Positions 47,174 through 55,985 of a DNA stretch of 64,000 bases are shown in pieces. The position numbers and the translations under genes are program-made. The first letter of the stretch is position 1, and each line of letters starts with the position of its first letter. Source of the stretch: Flavobacterium crocinum (GTDB taxonomy: Bacteria; Bacteroidota; Bacteroidia; Flavobacteriales; Flavobacteriaceae); NCBI RefSeq assembly GCF_003122385.1, contig NZ_CP029255.1, forward strand, positions 1,550,001-1,614,000, given 5' to 3'. The notes under the pieces are model-generated. The model was not told the origin of the DNA, searched no databases, and worked only from the letters and a program-made list of their open reading frames with translations.

Positions 47174-49360
47174 ATGAATGCTATTATAAAGTTTATGAAA
47201 AGAAATTATAAGATACTCATAGCCGTATTGTGCCTATCGCTTACCTTGTTTGCATTTAAGATGAATGCTGATAGGACAATCGACCCGGATCCGAACAGAG
47301 ACAAGACACTTTTAGAATTACTAGCATTTGTTATTGAAAAAGGACATTATAGTCCTGCAGAAATAAATGACGAATTCTCAAAAGGAATTTTCAAAGATTA
47401 TATTGACGCATTAGATCCTTCTAAAAGATTTTTTATGCAGTCTGATATTGATGAATTTAAGCAATATGAATTAATGCTTGATGATCAGTTTCTGAATAAA
47501 GATATAACTTTCTTTAACCTGACTTATACAAGGTTGATGAAGCGTATGGAAGAAAGTAAAAAACGTTATAAGACTATTTTAGCTCAGCCTTTTAATTATA
47601 ATGTTGATGAAACTTTTAATGCCGATTATGAGCATATTCCGTATGCTAAAAACTTAACGGAGCTTAACGAAAGATGGAGAAAACAGATTAAATTATCGAC
47701 TCTTTCTTCTTTGGTAACCAAACAAAAAATTGAAGAAGAAAAGAAGAAAAAAGATCCTGCATATAAAGAAAAATCTTTTGAAACGTTAGAAAAAGAAACG
47801 CGTGAAAGTTCTTTAAAATCTTTAGACGATAATTTCAGTGTAATTAAAGATTTGAATAGAGAATACTGGTTCTCTGTTTACCTGAATTCTATCATGGCAC
47901 GTTTTGATCCGCATACAAGCTATTTTGCACCTGAAGAAAAAGATCGTTTTGATGTAAATATCAGTGGTAAACTGGAAGGTATTGGAGCTCGTTTGACTAA
48001 GAAAAATGACTTTACTCAAATTGATGAATTGATTTCCGGAGGGCCAGCATGGAAAGGAAAACAATTAGAAGCCGGTGATTTGATCCTGAAAGTTGCTCAG
48101 GGAAATGAAGAGCCTGTTGATGTTGTGGGAATGCGTCTGGATGATGTTGTGAAAAAAATTAAAGGTCACAAAGGAACTGAAGTTAAACTTACAGTGAAAA
48201 AAGTTGACGGAAGTATCAAGGTAATTTCTATCATCAGAGATGTAGTTGAGATTGAAGAAACGTATGCTAAATCTAGTATTGTAGAAAAAAATGGTTTGAA
48301 ATACGGAGTAATTTATCTTCCTAAATTCTACATCGATTTTGAAAACAAAGATGGGCGTGATGCCGGAAAAGATATCGCTCTTGAGGTTGAAAGACTGAAA
48401 AAAGAAAACATCAACGGAATTGTTTTAGACGTTCGTGATGATGGAGGAGGATCTCTTTCTACAGTAGTTGATATTGCCGGTTTATTTATTGAAGAAGGAC
48501 CAATTGTTCAGGTTAAATCTGCTGGTAAAAAGAAGGAAGTTTTATACGATAAAGATAAAAAAATCGAATGGGACGGACCGCTTGTTATCATGGTAAACAG
48601 TTTCTCTGCTTCGGCATCTGAGATTTTGGCTGCTGCAATTCAGGATTACAAACGTGGTGTAATCATTGGAAGTAAACAAACTTATGGTAAAGGGACGGTA
48701 CAAAACGTATTAGATTTGAATCAGTTTGTTCGTAACGCCAATTATGGAGATCTTGGGGCTTTGAAAATTACAGGACAAAAATTCTATAGAATCAACGGTG
48801 GTTCAACACAATTAGAAGGTGTTCATAGTGATGTTGTTATGCCGGATCGTTACGCTTATTTAAAAATGGGCGAAAGAGATATCGACAACGCAATGCCTTG
48901 GGATAAAATTGATCCAGCCGATTACAGTACCTGGACTTCTAATGAAAATTTTGCAAGAGCAATCAACAATAGTAAAAACAGAATTGCTCAAAATGCTCAA
49001 TTTAAATTAATTGATGATAATGCAAAATGGATTGATGTTAAGAATAAAGAGAATACTTATAGCTTGAACATCCAGAGTTTTAAAGCAACTCAGGAACAAG
49101 TTGAAAATGAAGGTAAAAAATACAAACCAATCTTGGATTACAAGAATAATCTGGTTTTCAAATCGCTTCCTTATGAAGAAATTGAAACAAGTTCTGATGC
49201 TTCTTTAAAAGAGAAAAGAGAGGCTTGGCATCAGGCATTGTCTAAGGATGTTTATGTAGAAGAAGCCTTAAATGTTTTAGATGATTTACAGCCAAAAGGA
49301 CTGGTTAAAAATAACAACGTTTCTCCTAAAATGAAAAAGGATAAACTAGTGAAGTCTTAA
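47174..49360 (+). CDS. prc: Carboxy-terminal (tail-specific) processing peptidase, S41 family
   Basis: 728 residues from ATG 47174 (an ATG at 47195 is also possible; both keep the hydrophobic anchor ILIAVLCLSLTLFAF). Layout: N-terminal helical region (45-245), PDZ domain (about 250-345; GIGARLTKKNDFTQIDELIS, GDLILKVAQG), protease core with LPKFYIDFENKDGRD and VLDVRDDGGGSL, the nucleophile serine in VNSFSASASEILAAA and the general-base lysine in KQTYGKGTVQN, then a C-terminal DUF3340-like part. It degrades or trims periplasmic proteins from their C-termini. Followed by a terminator. Confidence 0.95.
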   Translation: MNAIIKFMKRNYKILIAVLCLSLTLFAFKMNADRTIDPDPNRDKTLLELLAFVIEKGHYSPAEINDEFSKGIFKDYIDALDPSKRFFMQSDIDEFKQYELMLDDQFLNKDITFFNLTYTRLMKRMEESKKRYKTILAQPFNYNVDETFNADYEHIPYAKNLTELNERWRKQIKLSTLSSLVTKQKIEEEKKKKDPAYKEKSFETLEKETRESSLKSLDDNFSVIKDLNREYWFSVYLNSIMARFDPHTSYFAPEEKDRFDVNISGKLEGIGARLTKKNDFTQIDELISGGPAWKGKQLEAGDLILKVAQGNEEPVDVVGMRLDDVVKKIKGHKGTEVKLTVKKVDGSIKVISIIRDVVEIEETYAKSSIVEKNGLKYGVIYLPKFYIDFENKDGRDAGKDIALEVERLKKENINGIVLDVRDDGGGSLSTVVDIAGLFIEEGPIVQVKSAGKKKEVLYDKDKKIEWDGPLVIMVNSFSASASEILAAAIQDYKRGVIIGSKQTYGKGTVQNVLDLNQFVRNANYGDLGALKITGQKFYRINGGSTQLEGVHSDVVMPDRYAYLKMGERDIDNAMPWDKIDPADYSTWTSNENFARAINNSKNRIAQNAQFKLIDDNAKWIDVKNKENTYSLNIQSFKATQEQVENEGKKYKPILDYKNNLVFKSLPYEEIETSSDASLKEKREAWHQALSKDVYVEEALNVLDDLQPKGLVKNNNVSPKMKKDKLVKS

Positions 49361-49385
49361 GTTCTAAAAGAATTTAATTTGTTTA

Positions 49386-49425
49386 AAAACGCTCTATAAA
49401 TTTTGAATTTATGGAGCGTTTTTTT
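49386..49425 (+). terminator. Terminator after prc
   Basis: AAACGCTCTATAAA pairs with TTTATGGAGCGTTT (one G-T pair) around a short loop, followed by TTTT. It overlaps the upstream possible start of the nuclease gene, which argues for the later start. Confidence 0.8.
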
Positions 49426-49452
49426 GTAAGTTTAACTTCTAAAAATATTTTT

Positions 49453-50244
49453 ATGAAAGCCTTTCTAAGTTTGATTTTTGTGAGTGTTACATTGTTTTCC
49501 TGTAAAAAAGAAATTGTACAGAATGAGAATGTAAGTAATTCTGAGGTGGTTTCTTTTAAAGGAAACCCAAACAGTACAAACAGTACGGATTCGTTATATA
49601 CCGTTACATATCTTCCGACTTCTACCACAAAACAAATTGTAAAACACCAGTATTATACTCTTTCATACAACGAAAAATTTGAGCAGGCGGAATGGGTGGC
49701 TTATGAATTAAAGGCAGCATATTTAAAAAACAATGATTATAAAAGACCTTATTTTATAGAAGATCCAAAAGTAACAACCGGTTCTGCTGATTGGAGAAAC
49801 TATAAGAATTCAGGTTATGACAAAGGGCATCTTTGTCCAGCCGGAGATATGGAATTCAGTAAGAATGCTTATAATGATACTTTTTATACTTCAAATATTT
49901 CTCCACAGAAAAAAGAATTCAATTCGGGAATTTGGAATAGACTAGAACAGAAGACTCGTTATTGGGCTGAAAAATACAATGATATTTATGTCGTTACTGG
50001 CGGAATTCCGAAAGATTCAGATAAAAAAATAGGAACAGAAAAAGTGGCTGTTCCTAAATATTTTTATAAAATTATTTTAGCTAAATCGGGAAATGAACAC
50101 AAAGCCATTGCCTTTTTAGTTCCAAACGAAAAAAGCGACAAATCGATTTACGATTTTGTAGTTCCGATTGAGACTTTGGAAAAGATGACTGGAATTGATT
50201 TCTTTCCAAATCTGAAAAATTTAAAAAGTAGTAAGGCTTTTTAA
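49453..50244 (+). CDS. DNA/RNA non-specific endonuclease lipoprotein (NucA/NUC type)
   Basis: 263 residues from ATG 49453, giving a lipoprotein signal (FVSVTLFSC, Cys17). The beta-beta-alpha-metal nuclease core has the active-site motif GYDKGHLCPAGDM (DKGH in place of the usual DRGH), the metal-binding region TFYTSNISPQKKEFN with Asn, and IWNRLEQKTRYWAEK. It cleaves extracellular or periplasmic nucleic acid without strong sequence preference, probably for nutrient recovery. Its last 24 bases overlap the convergent rpe gene. Confidence 0.9.
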   Translation: MKAFLSLIFVSVTLFSCKKEIVQNENVSNSEVVSFKGNPNSTNSTDSLYTVTYLPTSTTKQIVKHQYYTLSYNEKFEQAEWVAYELKAAYLKNNDYKRPYFIEDPKVTTGSADWRNYKNSGYDKGHLCPAGDMEFSKNAYNDTFYTSNISPQKKEFNSGIWNRLEQKTRYWAEKYNDIYVVTGGIPKDSDKKIGTEKVAVPKYFYKIILAKSGNEHKAIAFLVPNEKSDKSIYDFVVPIETLEKMTGIDFFPNLKNLKSSKAF

Positions 50245-50883
50245 TTCTGAAATCGTTTCGATTTGATTTTCTGCTTTAAAAACAAAGCTTCCGGCAACTA
50301 ATACATCTGCACCGGCTTCAACTAACTGTTTTGCATTTTTACTGGTTACGCCTCCATCAATTTCAATTAGAGTTGAAGCATTTTTGCGTGTTATTAAAGC
50401 TTTAAGTCTCTTTACTTTATCATAGGTGTTTTCAATAAATGATTGTCCGCCAAATCCTGGATTTACACTCATAATACAAACAACATCAATATCGTTAATG
50501 ATGTCTTCTAATAAATCAACATTGGTATGCGGATTCATTGCTACTCCGGCTTTCATTCCTTCGGCTTTAATCGCTTGCAGTGTTCTGTGTAAGTGTGTGC
50601 AAGCTTCATAATGTACTGTAAGTCCATTAGCACCTAAATCTGCAAAAGTTTTAATATAACGATCGGGATCAATAATCATTAAATGAACATCAATATATTT
50701 TTTAGCATGTTTGGAAATAGCTTCTAAAACCGGCATTCCAAAAGAGATATTAGGAACAAAAACTCCATCCATAATATCGATATGAAACCAATCTGCCTGA
50801 CTGATGTTAATCATTTCGATATCACGTTGTAAATTGGCAAAATCGGCTGCAAGAACGGAAGGAGCAATAAGTGTATTTTTCAT
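50221..50883 (-). CDS. rpe: Ribulose-phosphate 3-epimerase
   Basis: 220 residues from ATG 50883; a longer in-frame start at 51000 would translate repeat sequence and is rejected. TIM-barrel motifs: IAPSVLAADFANLQRD, WFHIDIMDGVFVPNISFG (metal His and Asp), VHLMIIDPDRYI, LTVHYEACTH, VCIMSVNPGFGGQSFI and IEIDGGVTSKNAKQLVEAGADVLVAGS. It interconverts ribulose-5-phosphate and xylulose-5-phosphate in the pentose phosphate pathway. Overlaps the nuclease gene tail-to-tail by 24 bases. Confidence 0.97.
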   Translation of the reverse strand: MKNTLIAPSVLAADFANLQRDIEMINISQADWFHIDIMDGVFVPNISFGMPVLEAISKHAKKYIDVHLMIIDPDRYIKTFADLGANGLTVHYEACTHLHRTLQAIKAEGMKAGVAMNPHTNVDLLEDIINDIDVVCIMSVNPGFGGQSFIENTYDKVKRLKALITRKNASTLIEIDGGVTSKNAKQLVEAGADVLVAGSFVFKAENQIETISELKSLTTF

Positions 50884-50938
50884 TATAGTGTGTTGTTTTT
50901 CTTTACAAAGATAAATTTTTATGCTGAAACGTACTAGT

Positions 50939-51093
50939 TTAACCGCAAAGGGCGCTAAGATTTTACGCAAAGTTCGCAAAGTTTTTTTAAGATTATTCAA
51001 GAATAGGAAGGTAGCAAAGCTTTGTGTTCTTTGTATCCTTTTAAAATAAAAACTTTGCGAACTTTGCGTTATCCTTTGTGCCTTTGCGGTAAA
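50939..51093. repeat. Large palindromic intergenic repeat, AACCGCAAAGG type
   Basis: Arms of about 45 bases, near 50939-50986 and 51049-51093, are inverted copies: TTAACCGCAAAGGGCGC and ACGCAAAGTTCGCAAAG on the left, CTTTGCGAACTTTGCGT and GTGCCTTTGCGGTAAA on the right. The centre has an additional GCAAAGCTTTG palindrome. It belongs to the same family as the element interrupted by the insertion sequence at 23143. It fills most of the 381-base gap between rpe and the sigma factor. Confidence 0.75.
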
Positions 51094-51112
51094 AAAAACT
51101 TTTCAGTAAAAT

Positions 51113-51140
51113 AAAAAACTCCGGTAATCAGCCGGAGTTT
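51113..51140 (-). terminator. Terminator of the primary sigma factor gene
   Basis: Minus strand AAACTCCGG / CCGGAGTTT with a seven-base loop, followed by TTTTTATTTT. It lies 124 bases after the sigma factor stop. Confidence 0.78.
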
Positions 51141-51264
51141 CAATCATCAATCAAAAAACGAACAGTCAATCAAACTGTTGTTTGGGGTAAAATTCCAAAT
51201 TATAAATTCCAAATTCCAATCTAATTGGAATTTGAGATTTTTTAAATATTGAAATTTAATATTG

Positions 51265-52128
51265 TTATCCTAAATAAGTTTTAAGGATTTTACTTCTGGA
51301 AGTGTGTTTCAATCTACGGATTGCTTTTTCTTTAATCTGACGAACACGCTCACGAGTTAGGTCGAAAGTTTCTCCAATTTCTTCAAGAGTCATTGGGTGC
51401 TGATCGCCAAGACCAAAATACAAACGTACAACATCTGCCTCTCTTGGCGTTAATGTTTCTAAAGAACGTTCGATTTCAGTACGAAGAGATTCGTGAATTA
51501 ATTCTCTGTCCGGATTTGGAGATTCACCAGAACGTAATACGTCATAAAGGTTAGAATCTTCACCTTCAACAAGAGGTGCATCCATAGACAGGTGACGTCC
51601 AGAGTTTTTCATAGACTCTTTTACGTCGTTTACAGTCATATCAAGTTCTTTTGCAATTTCCTCAGCAGAAGGCGGACGCTCGTTAGATTGCTCTAATAAT
51701 GCGTACATTTTGTTGATTTTATTGATAGAACCAATTTTATTTAATGGTAAACGTACAATACGTGATTGCTCAGCTAAAGCCTGAAGAATCGATTGACGAA
51801 TCCACCATACAGCGTAAGAAATGAATTTAAAACCACGAGTTTCATCAAAACGTTGAGCCGCTTTAATTAAACCTAAGTTTCCTTCATTAATTAAATCCGG
51901 AAGAGTTAATCCTTGGTTTTGATATTGTTTAGCCACAGATACTACGAAACGTAGGTTGGCTTTTGTTAGTTTTTCTAAAGCTCTTTGATCACCAGCCTTT
52001 ATTCTTTGTGCTAATTCTACCTCTTCATCAGCGGTAATTAGGTCAACTTTTCCAATTTCTTGTAGATATTTATCTAACGATGCAGTTTCACGATTAGTTA
52101 CCTGCTTGGTGATTTTAAGTTGTCTCAT
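51265..52128 (-). CDS. rpoD: Primary RNA polymerase sigma factor (Bacteroidota RpoD/SigA)
   Basis: 287 residues with regions 1.2 to 4 but no region 1.1 or long non-conserved region, the short form typical of Bacteroidota. Visible: [16 protein letters not shown] (1.2), [19 protein letters not shown] and [16 protein letters not shown] (2.x), [14 protein letters not shown] (3), and region 4 [20 protein letters not shown] with [19 protein letters not shown]. It recognises the TTG/TAnnTTTG promoters seen throughout the window. Monocistronic, with its own terminator. Confidence 0.98.
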   Translation of the reverse strand: MRQLKITKQVTNRETASLDKYLQEIGKVDLITADEEVELAQRIKAGDQRALEKLTKANLRFVVSVAKQYQNQGLTLPDLINEGNLGLIKAAQRFDETRGFKFISYAVWWIRQSILQALAEQSRIVRLPLNKIGSINKINKMYALLEQSNERPPSAEEIAKELDMTVNDVKESMKNSGRHLSMDAPLVEGEDSNLYDVLRSGESPNPDRELIHESLRTEIERSLETLTPREADVVRLYFGLGDQHPMTLEEIGETFDLTRERVRQIKEKAIRRLKHTSRSKILKTYLG

Positions 52129-52213
52129 GTTGTTGTCTCCCTATTTTTTTAAAGTGTACAAATGGTTATACGTAAGGAGTATCAATAAAGTTACAAAAAA
52201 TAAATATTTTTTT

Positions 52214-52351
52214 TTAAAATTTATAAGTTACACCAGATTGAATCGACAAACTGTACGGTTTAGGTTCGCTGTCTTTTTTGAATGTTGTTAGATAATATTT
52301 GAAAATTGGATTGAAGTTCAGTTGAAAAGGCTGAATGTAAAACGGTAAAAA
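52214..52351 (-). pseudogene. Remnant of an outer-membrane barrel protein C-terminus
   Basis: In the 312-base gap upstream of the sigma factor, one minus-strand frame is open for 45 codons and ends in KPYSLSIQSGVTYKF followed by TAA at 52216-52214. The alternating pattern, preceding FYIQPFQLNFNPIFKYYLTT and terminal Phe are what the last strands of an outer-membrane barrel look like. No start or upstream part is present; a TAG precedes it. Probably a decayed gene; chance cannot be excluded. Confidence 0.45.
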
Positions 52352-52353
52352 CT

Positions 52354-52388
52354 AAAAACCCAATTCAACGAATTGAATTGGGGTTTTT
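52354..52388 (-). terminator. Terminator-like hairpin, probably for the small membrane gene upstream
   Basis: AAAAACCCAATTCAA and TTGAATTGGGGTTTTT pair with one bulged G and a four-base loop; T-tracts flank both strands. It lies 52 bases after the stop of the minus-strand gene at 52441. Confidence 0.7.
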
Positions 52389-52440
52389 AACAAGCATGCA
52401 TCGGGTTGACAATTGCTTGATTAAAATGGGGGCAAAAATC

Positions 52441-52692
52441 TTAATCTAAATAATCGTCAGAGGTATCTAAAATGTCGTCAAATATCTTTTTAAGTGATCT
52501 TATGTAAATTGGAAATGCAATTATTAATACGAGATATTCAAATCTCATTATCGTTACATCGTCCAGAATTTTATATAAGGAAATAATAATAGCTACTAAT
52601 GAGATCATAACTCCAATCCAGGGATTGCTAATTATTTTTTTTGTGAGAGTTAAAAGTTTCATGTCTGGTTGGCTGGTTAATTCGATTCTCAT
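52441..52692 (-). CDS. Small membrane protein, function unknown
   Basis: 83 residues with two hydrophobic segments (about 24-42 and 53-67) and an acidic tail (FDDILDTSDDYLD). ATG 52692 gives MRIELTSQPD before a second ATG at 52662; either may be used. No motif recognised. It has its own terminator and stands alone between the sigma factor and the two-component genes. Confidence 0.55.
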   Translation of the reverse strand: MRIELTSQPDMKLLTLTKKIISNPWIGVMISLVAIIISLYKILDDVTIMRFEYLVLIIAFPIYIRSLKKIFDDILDTSDDYLD

Positions 52693-52871
52693 CTACTATT
52701 ACTTTTTATTTGTTTCGGGGGTAAAAGTAATTTCGATTTTTGCTGAAGAATTAAAAAATGTCATGAGTGCCTCTTTTCATGTCATGAAATCTTTTTTTTT
52801 TAATAAGGGCTACAGAAATTTCTGCTTTAAATAAAAAAATCCCCTTTGGTTAAAGAGGATTCGGGAGGTTG

Positions 52872-53618
52872 TTAAGATAAAATATTGATCTTTTTTATAA
52901 AATCTTTATAAGTATCACTAAGGTTTATTTTGTGATTTCCTTTTAAAATAATCAGATTGTCTGCCAAAATTATTTCTTCAATTTTATCTGAATTGACAAT
53001 CGTATTACGATGTGTTCTGATGAATTTATTTTTATCTAATAAATCACTGATTTTAGTTAGTGAAATTAAAATGACAAACTTTTCTTTTTCGGTAATAATA
53101 TTACAGTATCTCTCTTCAACTTCAATGTAGAGAATGTCGTTTAAGGATACTTTTTTCAAGGTGTTTTTCTTCTTTATAAATAAAAAGTCATTGCTAATGA
53201 CGGTATCTTGCTCTTCACTCAAAAACACATTTGTCTGAGCATAAAATTTTTCTACAGCCATTTCTATAGCATATAAAATTTCAAGTTCATTAAATGGTTT
53301 CATGAGGAAGCTAAAAGGTTTTGTAAGTTTTGCGCGTTCAAATATCTGGCGATCCTGAGAGCTCGTTAAAAAAACAAATGGTTTTGAAGCATTCGGAATA
53401 ATATTAATTGATTCTGCAAAAGTAATTCCGTCCGGTTTTCCGTCTAAGAAAACATCTATAATAATAATGTCAACCGTGTTTTCATAAAAAAGTTTTAAGG
53501 CATCAGTAAAGTTTCTGGCAACTCCAACAACAGTAAAGTTGTTTTGCAGCAATACTTTACTTAGGGCATCACTTTGCTCCGGTGTGTCTTCAATGATTAA
53601 AACATGAATATTATCCAT
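52872..53618 (-). CDS. LytTR-type response regulator
   Basis: 248 residues: receiver domain (1-120) with acidic pocket IIEDTPEQSD, phospho-acceptor Asp in DIIIIDVFLDGKPDG (about Asp55), the VFLTSSQD threonine/serine strand and switch lysine in FSFLMKPFNE; LytTR DNA-binding domain (about 145-245) with ILYIEVEERYCNIIT and FIRTHRNTIVNSDKIEEI. It overlaps the kinase gene by 8 bases, forming a two-component pair. Target genes are unknown. Confidence 0.94.
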   Translation of the reverse strand: MDNIHVLIIEDTPEQSDALSKVLLQNNFTVVGVARNFTDALKLFYENTVDIIIIDVFLDGKPDGITFAESINIIPNASKPFVFLTSSQDRQIFERAKLTKPFSFLMKPFNELEILYAIEMAVEKFYAQTNVFLSEEQDTVISNDFLFIKKKNTLKKVSLNDILYIEVEERYCNIITEKEKFVILISLTKISDLLDKNKFIRTHRNTIVNSDKIEEIILADNLIILKGNHKINLSDTYKDFIKKINILS

Positions 53619-55350
53619 TGTTTGCTGTTTTTGGAAAAGTCAGAATCATTTTTGTTCCTTTGTTTAAATTACTTTCTATATTTAATTGGCCATCATTCTT
53701 TTGAATCATTTGTTTGCACAATTGTAATCCTAAACCAGTTCCTATGATTTCAGAATTTTGTTTTTTGGAAAGTAATTCACTATCAGAAAGTAATGCTTCT
53801 ATAGTTTCCGGTTTCATTCCGATTCCGTTGTCCCGGATTATTAATTGACAAGAATTAGCAGTATCGTTTTCTGAATAAATGCTTATTTTTCCATCTTCGC
53901 TAGAAAATTTAATAGCATTGTCTAATAAATTTCTAAGCACAATTTTTACCGAATCCAGGTCTACGAAGATAAAGATATTTTTTGAAACTGAATTTTCAAA
54001 AGTAATTCCTTTGTCAAGAAGCAATGGTTTATAATTATACTCAATTTGTTGTACGACAGAATATAAATGTACAGATTCTTTATGAAAATATAATTGTTTG
54101 GTTTGTAACATAGCCCAATGCAATAAGTTATCCAATAAACTATAAGTACCATTTGCGATACCGCTATTTTGTACAATTAGCTGGTTTAACTCATCATAAT
54201 TTTTAGTTTCTAATGACGAGGATAATTTTGCATTACTTGTTTTTAAAGCATTTACAGAAGATCTTAAATCATGACTTACAATAGAAAATAATTGATCTTT
54301 TGTAGCGTTAAGCTCATCGAGTTTATTTTTTTGAATCAATATGATTTTTGAACTTTTTACTTTTTGTGCATAAATGTAAACACCTCCGGTTAAGAGTAAT
54401 AATAACCCAATTGCAGTAAAAAAGAATCCATTTCGTTGAGTATTTTTTAGTTTGTTTTCGACCTGAAGGACTTTGATTTCTTTTTGTTTTTGAGCGACAG
54501 CAAATTTTTTCTCAAAATCAGCAACGGCCCAGATTTTGTTTTTATTGTTCAAAGAATCTTTCCACTGTTCAGATTCTTTTCTGTAGGCTAAAGCTTCCTT
54601 AAAATTGCCTTTGTTTTCTTCTACAACAGACATGTTTTTAGCCGCTACTCTTTTCGTGTCAAAATCAGTAACTTTTTTTGATAATTTATAGGCATTTTCA
54701 AAATAAGGAATGGCTTGGGCATCCTTATATTGTTCATAATATAAGGAAGCAATATTGAAATAAGAGCGTATAAGTGCTAATGTGTCATTTCTGTTTTGAA
54801 TTAGTTCTGAATTTTTTAATAAATAAAATTCTGCTTTTTCAAATTGATCCAGATGAAGAAAACTAGTTCCCAGATTTTCATAAACACTTTCAATACTACA
54901 ATTATTATATTCAGTAGTTGTGTTTTCGACTACTTTTTGATAATGATATATTGCTTTTTTAAACTCTTCTAATTCAAGGTAAACGAATCCTAAATTAGCA
55001 TTTACGTAGTCATAGAAAATAAATTTTTTAGAAATCAATAAAAACTCTTTTTCAGCTTGTTTGAATAATTTTAATTCTCGAAAACTGATTCCTCTTAATA
55101 AATGACAATAGTCAACAAGTTCTGTTTTTTTTGTAGAACTTAATTGTTTCATGGAATAGACTAAAGTTGAATCCCAATTTTGTTTTATATAAAAATATTG
55201 CGCTTTCTTGAAATTAATCTCTGACTTGTGTTTAAGAGATTCTGCAGTAATTTTAGTTTTTATAATTTGATCACAACTTTTATTTTGCGAAAAAAATGTA
55301 AATGGAAAGAGTAAGGTTAATAAAAATATATAAAAAGCTGTTTTAGACAT
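53611..55350 (-). CDS. TPR-containing sensor histidine kinase
   Basis: 579 residues from ATG 55350 (a longer start at 55371 is possible). Signal-like N-terminus (FLLTLLFPFTFFSQ), a periplasmic tetratricopeptide array (about 40-265), a coiled-coil, one transmembrane helix (about 308-329), a HisKA-type dimerisation domain with QLFSIVSHDLRSSVNALK (His about 360) and a catalytic ATPase domain with NLLDNAIKFS, IIRDNGIGMKP and GTGLGLQLCKQM. It probably senses a periplasmic protein or envelope state through the TPRs and phosphorylates the LytTR regulator. Confidence 0.93.
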   Translation of the reverse strand: MSKTAFYIFLLTLLFPFTFFSQNKSCDQIIKTKITAESLKHKSEINFKKAQYFYIKQNWDSTLVYSMKQLSSTKKTELVDYCHLLRGISFRELKLFKQAEKEFLLISKKFIFYDYVNANLGFVYLELEEFKKAIYHYQKVVENTTTEYNNCSIESVYENLGTSFLHLDQFEKAEFYLLKNSELIQNRNDTLALIRSYFNIASLYYEQYKDAQAIPYFENAYKLSKKVTDFDTKRVAAKNMSVVEENKGNFKEALAYRKESEQWKDSLNNKNKIWAVADFEKKFAVAQKQKEIKVLQVENKLKNTQRNGFFFTAIGLLLLLTGGVYIYAQKVKSSKIILIQKNKLDELNATKDQLFSIVSHDLRSSVNALKTSNAKLSSSLETKNYDELNQLIVQNSGIANGTYSLLDNLLHWAMLQTKQLYFHKESVHLYSVVQQIEYNYKPLLLDKGITFENSVSKNIFIFVDLDSVKIVLRNLLDNAIKFSSEDGKISIYSENDTANSCQLIIRDNGIGMKPETIEALLSDSELLSKKQNSEIIGTGLGLQLCKQMIQKNDGQLNIESNLNKGTKMILTFPKTANNG

Positions 55351-55379
55351 CCGAAGGATTATTTTATACAAATTTAATC

Positions 55380-55421
55380 ATTAATGAAATATTAATTTTG
55401 GTGGATTAATATTTCATTAAT
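55380..55421. repeat. Perfect 17-base inverted repeat upstream of the histidine kinase
   Basis: ATTAATGAAATATTAAT (55380-55396) and its exact complement (55405-55421) around an eight-base loop, 30 bases before the kinase start and 20 bases after the stop of the preceding gene. It may be an AT-rich terminator for the upstream gene or a regulatory site for the kinase operon. Confidence 0.6.
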
Positions 55422-55440
55422 GAATCTAATTTATCAAATT

Positions 55441-55839
55441 TTATGGAGTTCCTGTCTTAGTTTCAGTTCCTCTTGAAGTTTCAGGATCAATGTCTTTTAA
55501 GTAAGATAAAACTTCAGTGATGTTGCTAACAGTATCAGATGTGTAATCAACTTCAACATACCAAACATCGCAACTTTCAGGAGTTTCTTCAGAGAAATCG
55601 TAGTCAAAAAACATTTGTAAAGTAGTTCCTATTTCTGTAGGCTCTTCAACAGTTGGATTATTTGGATCTTCAGAATTGATGTATAAAGTGGCTCTTATTT
55701 TTAAGGTAAGTGCGCCTCCTTTTGGTGTATAAAAGCTTGTAGAAACTAATGGAGGTACAGGATAAGTAACGGTTTCAGGGTGTTCAAAAATGAAATCTCC
55801 GGTATTGATTCTTGTGTTTTGTAAAACAGTATAAGCCAT
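55441..55839 (-). CDS. Hypothetical beta-rich protein, function unknown
   Basis: 132 residues, not recognised. No signal peptide or membrane segment; acidic, rich in Thr, Pro and Glu, with predicted strands (ALTLKIRATLYINSED, LQMFFDYDFSEE, VWYVEVDYTSDTVSN). The tail TETKTGTP is unstructured. It is isolated, flanked by the inverted repeat at 55380 and by another gap. Could be a cytoplasmic partner of the two-component system, but nothing supports this beyond position. Confidence 0.55.
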   Translation of the reverse strand: MAYTVLQNTRINTGDFIFEHPETVTYPVPPLVSTSFYTPKGGALTLKIRATLYINSEDPNNPTVEEPTEIGTTLQMFFDYDFSEETPESCDVWYVEVDYTSDTVSNITEVLSYLKDIDPETSRGTETKTGTP

Positions 55840-55936
55840 AAATAATGGTTTTAGGGTTAAAATTTATTTTTAGTATACTAAAGGTATTTTTTTTCTTTAA
55901 ATAAAATATAAAAACACCTTTAGTTTTTTATCTAAT

Positions 55937-55975
55937 TTAACTCTTGTTGGAGTGTTAACGCGTATTAAGAGTTAA
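55937..55975. repeat. Inverted repeat after the TonB/DUF4249 operon
   Basis: TTAACTCTT (55937-55945) and AAGAGTTAA (55967-55975), a 9-base stem starting 11 bases beyond the last gene of the operon, with an inner GTTAACGCG sequence. No T-tract, so a terminator role is only possible. Confidence 0.4.
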
Positions 55976-55985
55976 CATCAACTTT

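Noticed and set aside
50884..51000. 39-residue N-terminal extension of ribulose-phosphate epimerase
   Set aside because: It would translate the palindromic repeat; the family start is at 50883.
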